Positions 1-6,090 of a stretch of DNA of 10,021 nt are shown piece by piece. This stretch comes from Actinomycetes bacterium (GTDB taxonomy: Bacteria > Actinomycetota > Acidimicrobiia > Spongiisociales > UBA4744). A model generated the notes under the pieces. That model had not been told where the DNA came from, did no database searches, and saw only the letters and a list, made by a program, of their open reading frames with translations. Position 1 is the stretch's first letter, and every line of letters starts with the position of its first letter. Made by a program: the position numbers and the translations under genes. The DNA lies in assembly GCA_024641205.1 (NCBI GenBank), contig JAHEDM010000058.1, positions 1 through 10,021 of the forward strand, written 5' to 3'.

Positions 1-361
1 GCAGCATCAACCGATAGCGCCGATCGAGGAGACGGGTGGGTTGGCCGAGCAGCCCACGGAGGCTGGCTCCGTACTCGACCCCGCCTTGAACCGAGAAGGA
101 AAACGACATGTCGCTCGGTTCCGTTGCCACCTCCAGATGATCGAACAGGCGAGTGAGATGCGGATAGGTGACCTCGTTGTACACGATGAATCCGGTGTCA
201 ACCGGAATAGAGCCGGTCCTCGATTCCACGTCGGCCGTGTGCGAGTGGCCGCCCAACCGGTCTCTGGCCTCAAAGACGGTGATGTCATGATCGTTGCAGA
301 GCGCCCAGGCCGCTCCTAGCCCGGAAATGCCGGTACCGATGATGGCGATTCGTGCTCTCAT
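1..361 (-). CDS. FAD-dependent oxidoreductase, COG2907 type (partial)
   Basis: Only the first 120 residues are in the window; the rest runs off the left edge. The start is ATG at 361, giving MRARIAIIGTGISGLGAAW. A second ATG 7 bases upstream is out of frame. A Rossmann FAD-binding fold is plain: GTGISG at residues 9-14, then the acidic end of beta-2 with the EARDRLGGH motif (E31). The stretch around residues 55-90 (DTGFIVYNEVTYPHL, then EPSDMSFS) is characteristic of the COG2907 amine-oxidase-like flavoproteins. In other bacteria these often sit with DUF1365 and cyclopropane/methyl-fatty-acid synthase genes and are linked to unsaturated fatty-acid modification. That context would lie to the left and cannot be seen here. 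The family is fairly certain; the substrate is unknown. Confidence 0.9.
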   Translation of the reverse strand, partial: MRARIAIIGTGISGLGAAWALCNDHDITVFEARDRLGGHSHTADVESRTGSIPVDTGFIVYNEVTYPHLTRLFDHLEVATEPSDMSFSFSVQGGVEYGASLRGLLGQPTRLLDRRYRLML

Positions 362-463
362 TGGTCATTGTTCGCTACGGACCCGGGTCGCGGATGGATG
401 CTGATTGCATCGACCTACCGTCGGCCTCGCTTGGCGAATCAACAGGGCTTGAATCGGTGGCGC

Positions 464-496
464 CGAATCCGGAGTGCAGCGCCCTCGAATCCGGAG
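464..496. repeat. 11-bp direct repeat, two copies with 22-bp period
   Basis: CGAATCCGGAG occurs at 464-474 and again at 486-496, identical and exactly 22 bp apart start to start, which is about two helical turns. Each copy contains the palindrome TCCGGA. Two further GAATC cores lie nearby at 436-440 and 451-455. The pair is about 105-135 bp upstream of the FAD oxidoreductase start, so it could be a double operator for that gene. A GGCGC/GCGCC pair (459-463 and 479-483) overlaps it and could form a weak hairpin instead. The function is inferred from position only. Confidence 0.4.
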
Positions 497-587
497 GGTC
501 AGGCCCGATCACCGATCAGCAGTCCCTGCATAGGTCCTGCCGTCCAGGCTGCCTTGACCGGGTAGATGCCGACGGCCGGGTTGCCGA

Positions 588-701
588 TCAGGAGCATCGC
601 AGCTCGTCGACGAAATTGCCGGAGATCATTCCATAAGAGACTGCCATCACCATTGTCGGCGTCGCAACAATGCCGATCGCTCTGGCTGAACGGATCTGCA
701 C
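588..701 (-). CDS. Possible small membrane peptide (37 aa), unknown
   Basis: A GTG at 701 is preceded by a very good ribosome site (GGGAGGG at 707-713, with 6 bases between the GGAGG core and the GTG). The frame encodes VQIRSARAIGIVATPTMVMA and continues to a TGA at 588-590. A short basic N-terminus is followed by a hydrophobic run of about 20 residues (roughly 8-27), as in a single-pass membrane peptide or signal anchor. At its end an ATG at 597 opens a second short frame (499-597, beginning MLLIGNPAVGIYPVKAAWTA) that overlaps by 10 bases. Either the two are separate peptides or one small membrane protein broken by a frameshift. I do not recognise a family. The ribosome site and hydrophobic pattern are the only support. 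Confidence 0.3.
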   Translation of the reverse strand: MQIRSARAIGIVATPTMVMAVSYGMISGNFVDELRCS

Positions 702-751
702 AGAATCCCTCCCTTTGGGTCATGCGGTCTAAACGCGTGGTTCATCTTGGA

Positions 752-771
752 TGCCCGGTTGGATACGGGCA
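752..771 (-). terminator. Hairpin downstream of porB, possible weak terminator
   Basis: TGCCCG (752-757) and CGGGCA (766-771) form a perfect 6-bp stem with an 8-base loop. The stem begins about 43 bases past the porB stop codon in the direction of transcription. No U-run follows on the minus strand, so an intrinsic terminator is not proven; it could equally be a 3'-end stabilising hairpin. Confidence 0.25.
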
Positions 772-813
772 CTCGAGCAGCGGTCAATCGCCGACGATCG
801 GGAAGGGATGTTG

Positions 814-1740
814 CTAGTGGAGGTGCGCCCCGTCGGGGGAGGATGCTTTGCGCAAGGACTGCTGATGGCGTTCCACCAGGAACCACCACCGTTCTCTCAC
901 GTTGTTCCTGACCAGATTGAGCAGAGCGTCATCGGCGAGCAGTGGGGCGAAACGCCCCTGGAGCGAAAAATAGTCCGCGACGTCGACCTCAGCCTCGGGC
1001 CAGTGGGTGATTTTGTATTCGCGCCCGTCGCGCACCTCGTACAGCGGAAACACGTTCGTCTGGACGGCCCTTCGCATTGCTTCGATAGCGTCATCTGCTG
1101 CCATCTTCCAACCAGGCGGGCAGGCCGAAAGCAGGTGCAGGAACCGCATGCCGCCTTTGGCAGCCAGGGCGGTCCGGACTTTGCGGGAGAGATCATCGGG
1201 ATAGGCGACGGTTGCCGTGGCCGCGTAGGGGATGCGATGGGCGGCCATGATCCCCATGATGTCCTTCTTGGGGCGCGGCTCGGGTCGTTCGTCTGGAGTG
1301 GTAGTCGTCCATGTGCCGAGTGGTGTCGCCGAGGACCGCTGGATTCCGGTGTTCATGTAGGCCTCGTTGTCGTAGCAGATGAACACGATGTCCTCGTTGC
1401 GCTCGGCTGCTCCCGACAGTGCCTGGAGGCCGATATCGAACGTGCCTCCGTCGCCTGCCCAGGCCACCACGGTGGTGTCCTTGCCTTTGATCTGCTTGGC
1501 GGCCTTGATACCTGTGGCAACGACTGCCGCCGTCTCGAACGCGGTATGGAAAACCGGGATGTTCAGGGCGTGCACCGGCCAGGGTCCATCGATGATCGAC
1601 CAACAACAGGCAGGCAGGACGGCAATGGCGTCATCGCCGAGCTCCTTGAGCACCAGGCGCATCGATAACGTTCCACCACACCCCTGACAACCGAGGGTTC
1701 CAGGATCCATGAATTCGGCTTCCGGCACCGCCCACCTCAT
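814..1740 (-). CDS. porB: Pyruvate/2-oxoacid:ferredoxin oxidoreductase, beta subunit
   Basis: This 308-residue protein is the thiamine-diphosphate-binding subunit of a CoA-dependent 2-oxoacid oxidoreductase. The TPP motif is GDGGT at 96-100, followed by YDNEAYMNTGIQRS around residues 123-136, a sequence typical of the POR/VOR class. Cysteines expected to hold the proximal [4Fe-4S] cluster are C18 and C21 (GCQGCGG), C46 (with an adjacent C45) and C207 (SACPPGW). The length is normal for the family. The ATG start overlaps the porA stop (ATGA, 4 bases) and has a GGAGG site 7 bases upstream (1748-1752), inside porA. It is the last gene of the operon. The class is secure. Pyruvate is the likeliest substrate by motif, but branched 2-oxoacids cannot be excluded. 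Confidence 0.94.
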   Translation of the reverse strand: MRWAVPEAEFMDPGTLGCQGCGGTLSMRLVLKELGDDAIAVLPACCWSIIDGPWPVHALNIPVFHTAFETAAVVATGIKAAKQIKGKDTTVVAWAGDGGTFDIGLQALSGAAERNEDIVFICYDNEAYMNTGIQRSSATPLGTWTTTTPDERPEPRPKKDIMGIMAAHRIPYAATATVAYPDDLSRKVRTALAAKGGMRFLHLLSACPPGWKMAADDAIEAMRRAVQTNVFPLYEVRDGREYKITHWPEAEVDVADYFSLQGRFAPLLADDALLNLVRNNVRERWWFLVERHQQSLRKASSPDGAHLH

Positions 1741-2960
1741 CGGGCTACCTCCAGCGGCCCGAGCCGGTTGATCGTGGAGTCGGGCCGCACCGGTCCGATC
1801 GGCAGCCCTTTCACATCAACAAACAGGGCCAACTCCGGAACGTCTCTGGCCATCAGGTCGTCGACCACCTCGGTCACGGTCTCGACCCGTACGTCGCGAC
1901 CACCCAGACCGACCACGTAGCCGTACACCGGCGGGGCGCCGGATTGTCCGGCCAGCGCCGAGCGGATTTCCTGGGCGAACACCCCGGAATGGCCGGGGCT
2001 CATGTTGCGGTCGAGTACTGCCACCTTGCGACGTCCGGCCAGGAGCCGCCGCACCTCGGCGACCGGGAACGGCCGGAAGGCAACCAGGCGCATGAGTCCG
2101 GCCTTCATGCCACGGTCTCTGAGATCTTTGTCCGCCTGCCGAACATTGGAAGTCATCGCTCCCGCCGAGACGATCACTATCTCCGCATCGTCGAGCATGT
2201 AGCCTTCGACGGGCGAGTAGCGGCGACCCAATATCTCTGCAAACTCATCCCCGGCCTCAATCAGCAGGCGGCCGGCCCGCTCCATGCTCTCGAAGATCTT
2301 GTACCGCAGTTCGAAGTAGTGGTCGCGGTTCACCAAACCGCCGTAGGCGCGTGGTTGGGTCGGATCGAGGTCGTAGAGCGGCTCGAATCCGGGCAGATAG
2401 GCGTCGACCGCATCCTGGTCGTGGACGATGATCGGTTCGGCGGTGTGCGAGAGGATGAAGGCGTCCATGGCCACCATCCCCGGCAAGAAAACCTGTTCGG
2501 CTACCCGGTACATCCAGATGATGAAATCCTGAGCCTCCTGGACACTTTCGGCGAACAGCATCATCCAGCCAACATCCCGCTGCGAGATGATGTCGGTCTG
2601 GTCGCTCCAGATCGACCAGCCGGGCGCCATGGCCCGGCTGACATTCGTGAGCACGATCGGCAATCGGGCCCCGACCGCCCAGTGCAGCATTTCGTGCATG
2701 AGGGCCAGGCCCTGTCCGCTGGTGGCCGTGTAGGCACGCGCTCCCGCGGCTGAAGCGCCGACGCAGGCGGCCATGGCGGAGTGCTCCGACTCCACGGTTA
2801 TGAACTTGGCAGCCAGCCGGCCCGAAGCGGTCAGCTCGGAGAGCAACTCGACGATCATCGTTTGGGGGGTAATGGGGTAGGCGGAGATCACCTCGGCCCG
2901 GGCGAGCATCGCTCCGTAGGCAGCAGCGTGGTTTCCGGTGAGGAGGAGGCGTTCAGACAT
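1737..2960 (-). CDS. porA: Pyruvate/2-oxoacid:ferredoxin oxidoreductase, alpha subunit
   Basis: At 407 residues this is a full-length alpha subunit (pyrimidine-binding domain I plus domain II). Visible motifs in order are YPITPQT (28-34), ESEHSAM (57-63, with the glutamate in the region that contacts the thiamine ring), TSGQGL (80-85), SDQTDIISQRDVGW (119-132), FRPFP (295-299), LDRNMSPG (316-323) and GLGGRDV (351-357). The order and spacing match archaeal and Thermotoga-type PorA. With PorB it forms the TPP active site that decarboxylates a 2-oxoacid and makes an acyl-CoA. The ATG at 2960 overlaps the end of the upstream flavoprotein gene by 8 bases. It has a near-perfect ribosome site, GGAGGTG at 2965-2971, which suggests strong independent initiation as well as coupling. 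Confidence 0.94.
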   Translation of the reverse strand: MSERLLLTGNHAAAYGAMLARAEVISAYPITPQTMIVELLSELTASGRLAAKFITVESEHSAMAACVGASAAGARAYTATSGQGLALMHEMLHWAVGARLPIVLTNVSRAMAPGWSIWSDQTDIISQRDVGWMMLFAESVQEAQDFIIWMYRVAEQVFLPGMVAMDAFILSHTAEPIIVHDQDAVDAYLPGFEPLYDLDPTQPRAYGGLVNRDHYFELRYKIFESMERAGRLLIEAGDEFAEILGRRYSPVEGYMLDDAEIVIVSAGAMTSNVRQADKDLRDRGMKAGLMRLVAFRPFPVAEVRRLLAGRRKVAVLDRNMSPGHSGVFAQEIRSALAGQSGAPPVYGYVVGLGGRDVRVETVTEVVDDLMARDVPELALFVDVKGLPIGPVRPDSTINRLGPLEVAR

Positions 2961-4611
2961 GACTCACCTCCCTTTCGTTGACCAGAATCATGGCGTGCCC
3001 GGGACATTCAGCCACACAGATCCCGCACCCTTTGCAGAATTCGTAGTCGATCACCGGGCCGTCTTCCCAAGTGATGACGCCATCCGGGCAAAAGACGAAA
3101 CACGTACCGCAGGCGTTGCAGTGCCCACACGACAGGCAGCGTTCGATCTCGTAGAGGACCTCGGCGTCCGTCATGGTGACCGACTCCTCGGCGAACGGGC
3201 CTGCCCATTCGGCGACGTGATCGGCTGTGCGGTCGTGGCGAGGGACATAGGTCGGATTGACCTCGGCCGAGCCGACCACTTCGATTGGATTGTCCTCAGG
3301 CCAGAGGCGATCCAGGCCGAGCTGATGGTCGATGGCCCGGGCGGCTCGCCGGCCGGCGACGATCGCCTCGATCACGGTGGCCGGGCCGGTGGCCAGGTCG
3401 CCACCGGCGTACACAAGCGGGTCGGTAGTGGCCCCGTTCTCGGCCAGGCTGAGCCATCCGTCGGAGCTCATCAGCCGGTCCGGGAACGGCGTCAAGTCGG
3501 CGGTCTCGCCGGTAGCCGAGAAGACTCCGTGGAAACGAAGCTCCCGGGATACACCGGTCGGCATCGGCCTCCGTCTGCCCGACTCGTCCGGTTCACCGAG
3601 CCACATGTCTTCCACGGTCACGATCAGTTTCCCGTCTTGTTTCTTCACCGCGCGGGGAAGCGTGAGCCATTTGAAAGTGACACCGTCGGCGACCGCATGC
3701 TCGTATTCCTCGCGAATGGCAGGCATTTCTGTGACCGTGCGCCGGTACAGGACCGTGACCTCGGCGCCCAGTCTGCGCAGGACCCGGGCCACGTCCATGG
3801 CGGTGTTGCCACCACCGATGACGGCACAACGGTCGCCGGGGAGCGCCACCTCTCCGCGGCCGGTCGCCTCCAGGAAGGCCAGCCCTGGCTCCAACAAGCT
3901 CTCGCCCTCGATGCCGACCGTTCGTTCCCGTCCGGCTCCGGTGGCAACGAAAACTGCGGCATAGGTGGCCTCGAGATCATCGAGCGTCAGGTCGGATCCC
4001 AGGGCAACTCCGTTGCGGAACTCGATCCCCATCGCCTCCAGACGGGCCAGCTCCTCGTCGACGATCACCGTGGGAAGCCGGTAGTCGGGGATGCCGTAGC
4101 GCAGCATTCCACCGGGAAGGTCGCGGCGGTCGAAAACGGTGACTTCGTGTCCGGACCTGCGCAGATAGAAAGCGGCTGCCAGGCCGGCCGGTCCGCTTCC
4201 GACAACGGCCACTTGCTTGCCGGTCTCCCGGCTGGGCACCGGATGGGGCAGATGAGCCGTTTCGTCTCCCAGCCAGCGCTCGATGGAGCGTATGGATACC
4301 GAGTCCCGGCCCGTCTTCTCTTCCAGATTGCAGGCCTGCTCGCAGAAGTGAGGGCAGACCCGGCCGGTGATGCGCGGGAACGGGTTGCGGGAGGTGAGGG
4401 CGGCAAACGCCTCCTTGGGGCGGCCCTCCTTGATGTCCTGCAGATAGGCCGGGATACCCACCCCGGCCGGACAAGCGGCACTGCACGGAGCCGACCGCTC
4501 GGCCAGGACCGGTCTCACGCTCCGCCATGCACCGGTCTTCAAGATGGTGCGCGTCGAAGCCAGGGAAACCGGGATCTCGGGGTAGTCGTCGACGTGGTTG
4601 AGGGTGCTCAC
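2953..4611 (-). CDS. GltD-like NAD(P)H-FAD oxidoreductase fused to 2x[4Fe-4S] ferredoxin
   Basis: This 552-residue protein has three parts. The N-terminal GltD-type Fe-S helical domain has C43 and C47 (SAPCSAACPAG), then C86, C90 and C94 (VCPHFCEQAC). A two-Rossmann flavoprotein core follows: the FAD site GSGPAG at 138-143, the nucleotide site GGGNTAMDVAR at 266-276 followed by LYRR at 288-291 as in NADPH-binding GltD, and the FAD-closing motif YAGGDLATGPATVIEA from 401. The C-terminal dicluster ferredoxin has CX2CX2CX3CP twice (C498-C508 and C526-C536), with extra C492 and C495 before it. Lying between porG and porA, it takes the place of the usual delta ferredoxin and should carry electrons from the 2-oxoacid oxidoreductase to NAD(P)+. 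Automated annotation may call it glutamate synthase beta subunit, but no GltB is present here. The start is GTG at 4611, overlapping the porG stop by 4 bases. Confidence 0.9.
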   Translation of the reverse strand: MSTLNHVDDYPEIPVSLASTRTILKTGAWRSVRPVLAERSAPCSAACPAGVGIPAYLQDIKEGRPKEAFAALTSRNPFPRITGRVCPHFCEQACNLEEKTGRDSVSIRSIERWLGDETAHLPHPVPSRETGKQVAVVGSGPAGLAAAFYLRRSGHEVTVFDRRDLPGGMLRYGIPDYRLPTVIVDEELARLEAMGIEFRNGVALGSDLTLDDLEATYAAVFVATGAGRERTVGIEGESLLEPGLAFLEATGRGEVALPGDRCAVIGGGNTAMDVARVLRRLGAEVTVLYRRTVTEMPAIREEYEHAVADGVTFKWLTLPRAVKKQDGKLIVTVEDMWLGEPDESGRRRPMPTGVSRELRFHGVFSATGETADLTPFPDRLMSSDGWLSLAENGATTDPLVYAGGDLATGPATVIEAIVAGRRAARAIDHQLGLDRLWPEDNPIEVVGSAEVNPTYVPRHDRTADHVAEWAGPFAEESVTMTDAEVLYEIERCLSCGHCNACGTCFVFCPDGVITWEDGPVIDYEFCKGCGICVAECPGHAMILVNEREVSHV

Positions 4612-5174
4612 GCCGGCGCACCCACTACTGCCTGATCGTGAGCCTCGCGTGCCGCCGCTTGGTTCTCTCTCGCCTTGGCGGGCACCTCGAGCTCAATCGC
4701 GGCCAGAAGGTCAACGAGGGAGACGATCTGGGTGACACGAACGAACGCGCCGAGGATCGATGTGTTCACCACCGGCTGGGCGGCGGAACCGAGTCCATGC
4801 CGGAGGGCGATCCCCGATGCGTCAACGGTGGCAACCTGGAAGCAAGTACCGATGCCCAGCTGCTCCGGTGGGTCCGGGGTGTTGACCACAACAAAACCGC
4901 CCGCCCGGAGCCCGGCCAGGGGACTGGCGGAGTCGAGCAAGGTGGCATCGAGTACCAGGATGTGATGGGGCTCACGGATATCCTGGCGAACGAAGAAATC
5001 GTCGCCCGGCTCAGCGATCCGGGCGAAAGCAACCACCGGGGCTCCCCGGCGTTCGACCCCGTAGTCGGGGTAACTCTGGACGTAGCGGCCGGTCAGAAAC
5101 GCGGCGTGCGCCAGCGTCTTCGAGGCGACCACTGCGCCCTGTCCTCCACGGCCATGTATCCGCAGTTCGATCAT
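4608..5174 (-). CDS. porG: Pyruvate/2-oxoacid:ferredoxin oxidoreductase, gamma subunit
   Basis: This 188-residue protein is the gamma subunit of the POR/VOR/KOR family, which packs against alpha-beta and contributes to CoA binding in heterotetrameric enzymes. The N-terminus has the family motif GRGGQG (8-13), followed by YPDYGVERRGAPV (35-47) and NTSILGAF (137-144). It has no cysteine motif for an iron-sulfur cluster, as is normal for a stand-alone gamma. The ATG at 5174 has a GAGG ribosome site 7 bases upstream (5182-5185). It is the first gene of the operon gamma - flavoprotein/ferredoxin - alpha - beta, and its stop overlaps the next start. The tail beyond about residue 170 is Ala-rich and not conserved. 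The symbol porG follows Pyrococcus usage; porC is also used. Confidence 0.92.
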   Translation of the reverse strand: MIELRIHGRGGQGAVVASKTLAHAAFLTGRYVQSYPDYGVERRGAPVVAFARIAEPGDDFFVRQDIREPHHILVLDATLLDSASPLAGLRAGGFVVVNTPDPPEQLGIGTCFQVATVDASGIALRHGLGSAAQPVVNTSILGAFVRVTQIVSLVDLLAAIELEVPAKARENQAAAREAHDQAVVGAPA

Positions 5175-5524
5175 CTTGTGACCTCAGGATGTCCGGTAGC
5201 GGTCCCGTTCGGTAGGGGCCGAATGGACCTTCCCTGTGGGCCTCTGCTCTCTTTTTGAGGTAGCCGAGCGGCCCGGTCGACGGCGGGGTCCCGTCAAGAC
5301 CGCATCAACCCCGCATCAACCCCGCTGGTTCGCTACCGATCCGCTCTGGGTGTCGCACAGAAGATGGTGGAACTACGAACCTGCAGTGTTCGACGCCCTC
5401 GGCGAAGACATCGACCGCAGCATTGTGGCTGCGGCTGCTGAAGAACCGCTGGACGACCTTGTCGCGGGGGCAGCCGGATCAGAGATCTGAGAACCGTCGC
5501 AGGATTCGCCTGTACGGTCCGAGC
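5175..5524. other. Intergenic stretch upstream of the por operon
   Basis: The 350 bases between porG and the small membrane protein should contain the por operon promoter, on the minus strand, but I could not find a convincing -35/-10 pair. A plus-strand open frame (5236-5490) has a GTG start with no ribosome site. Its last 37 codons (EPAVFDALGEDIDRSI to the TGA) have a somewhat gene-like composition, with alternating acidic and hydrophobic residues, while its N-terminal half is Arg/Pro-rich. I do not call it a gene; it could be the remnant of one. An 11-bp tandem repeat lies at 5300-5321. Confidence 0.5.
5300..5321. repeat. 11-bp perfect tandem duplication
   Basis: CCGCATCAACC is repeated back to back (5300-5310 and 5311-5321), identical in both copies. 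It lies about 126-147 bp upstream of the porG start. It could be a slippage product or a pair of adjacent regulator half-sites. Confidence 0.5.
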
Positions 5525-5773
5525 CTATCCGGCCGACCGCCGCTGGAGACGGTGGGTGATGATCACACCGAGGACCGGCCCGGCTACCAGGATCAACACG
5601 GTCATGATGCCGAGGAAGACGTTCTCCTCGAAGATCTCCGGCAGGCTCGCCTGGTACCCCTGGTCAACACCAGCCGTGATCACCACATTCACGGCGACAA
5701 TGGCGCCAACTGCAAACCCGAGGATGGCACCGATCACGCCGTTGGCTATTCGTTTGACCGCTTGTGATCTCAT
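5525..5773 (-). CDS. Small two-helix membrane protein, unknown function
   Basis: Starting at the ATG at 5773 the protein has 82 residues, beginning MRSQAVKRIANGVIGAILGF. It has a basic N-terminus, a first transmembrane helix at about 10-32 (GVIGAILGFAVGAIVAVNVV), a polar loop with three acidic residues (LPEIFEENV), a second helix at about 53-73 (LGIMTVLILVAGPVLGVII) and a basic tail (HRLQRRSAG). By the positive-inside rule both termini would face the cytoplasm. The frame is open further upstream, to 5848, but the extension is Cys/Arg-rich. A GAGG ribosome site sits 8 bases before the chosen ATG (5782-5785), and an inverted repeat occupies the upstream part. I do not recognise a named family. 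It stands alone, with the helicase unit divergent beside it. Confidence 0.7.
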   Translation of the reverse strand: MRSQAVKRIANGVIGAILGFAVGAIVAVNVVITAGVDQGYQASLPEIFEENVFLGIMTVLILVAGPVLGVIITHRLQRRSAG

Positions 5774-5811
5774 GGCATCAGCCTCGCACAGCCGCCCGCA
5801 GCAGCGATAGA

Positions 5812-5839
5812 GACTTCCTTCCCGCCTCGCGAGGAAGTC
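5812..5839. promoter_or_regulatory. 8-bp inverted repeat upstream of the small membrane gene
   Basis: GACTTCCT (5812-5819) and AGGAAGTC (5832-5839) are perfect inverted arms with a 12-base spacer. The element lies 39-66 bases upstream of the membrane-protein start at 5773, where an operator or a leader hairpin could sit. The role is inferred from symmetry and position only. Confidence 0.35.
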
Positions 5840-5879
5840 GGCACCCATTCACCAGAACCCTCCCGAAGGCCAACCACCC

Positions 5880-5907
5880 TCGACTTGTGCCGGATCCGTG
5901 CTAACGT
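5880..5907 (+). promoter_or_regulatory. Candidate promoter for the helicase-VOC unit
   Basis: TCGACT (5880-5885) followed after 16 bases by TAACGT (5902-5907) resembles an actinobacterial housekeeping promoter (TTGACA / TAnnnT). The match is only partial. If used, it would give a leader of roughly 175 bases before the helicase ATG at 6091. Confidence 0.3.
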
Positions 5908-5917
5908 TCCCGGGCCG

Positions 5918-5955
5918 CACCGGCTGGAGGCCAGCGAATATTCGCTTCTCCGGTG
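5918..5955. promoter_or_regulatory. Nested inverted repeats in the helicase leader
   Basis: The centre is a perfect 14-bp palindrome, AGCGAATATTCGCT (5933-5946). It is enclosed by inverted arms CACCGG (5918-5923) and CCGGTG (5950-5955). An alternative small hairpin, GCTGG/CCAGC (5923-5927 and 5931-5935, loop AGG), overlaps the left side, so two mutually exclusive folds are possible in RNA. The element lies between the candidate promoter and the helicase start. It could be an operator for a dimeric repressor or a structured leader. Confidence 0.4.
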
Positions 5956-6080
5956 ATTGCACGGCTTAGTTACTCACCCGGTTGGACCGCCTCTTCGGCC
6001 GAATCTCGATCCCTGCGCATTGGATACCGCATGGTCGAGCGAGATATCGGCATATCCAACTATCGGTCCCGCACGGGGCC

Positions 6081-6085
6081 AGGAG
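6081..6085 (+). promoter_or_regulatory. Ribosome binding site fixing the helicase start
   Basis: AGGAG lies 5 bases before the ATG at 6091. This picks MTTTFAHLG as the N-terminus over the longer in-frame GTG start at 5953, whose 46 extra residues have no motif and no ribosome site and would cover the palindromic leader element. Confidence 0.75.
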
Positions 6086-6090
6086 TCAAC

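Larger units (their letters stand above)
362..813. other. Intergenic stretch between the por operon and the FAD gene
   Basis: These 452 bases have no gene that can be called with confidence. Both flanking genes run on the minus strand, so this is the 3' end of the por operon plus the leader of the FAD oxidoreductase. It contains a hairpin just after porB, a possible small ORF with a strong ribosome site (588-701), a second short reading frame that overlaps its end (499-597), and a pair of 11-bp direct repeats (464-496). Plus-strand frames across it read as Arg/Ser/Pro-rich peptides without recognisable motifs and look like noise. Confidence 0.6.

Noticed and set aside
751..2753. Plus-strand frames of 305 and 269 codons opposite porB and porA
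   Set aside because: Both are shadows of conserved subunits on the minus strand and have no recognisable motifs or ribosome sites.
2953..4611. Reading the flavoprotein as glutamate synthase small subunit (gltD)
   Set aside because: No large glutamate synthase subunit is present, the C-terminal dicluster ferredoxin is not a GltD feature, and the gene lies between por subunit genes with overlapping ends.
2938..4635. A 565-codon plus-strand open frame opposite the flavoprotein gene
   Set aside because: It is the antisense of a gene with clear FAD, NADPH and Fe-S motifs. Its translation has no domain motif; long antisense frames are expected in high-GC DNA.
5953..6090. N-terminal extension of the helicase from a GTG at 5953
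   Set aside because: It has no ribosome site, the extra 46 residues have no pattern, and AGGAG lies correctly before the ATG at 6091.
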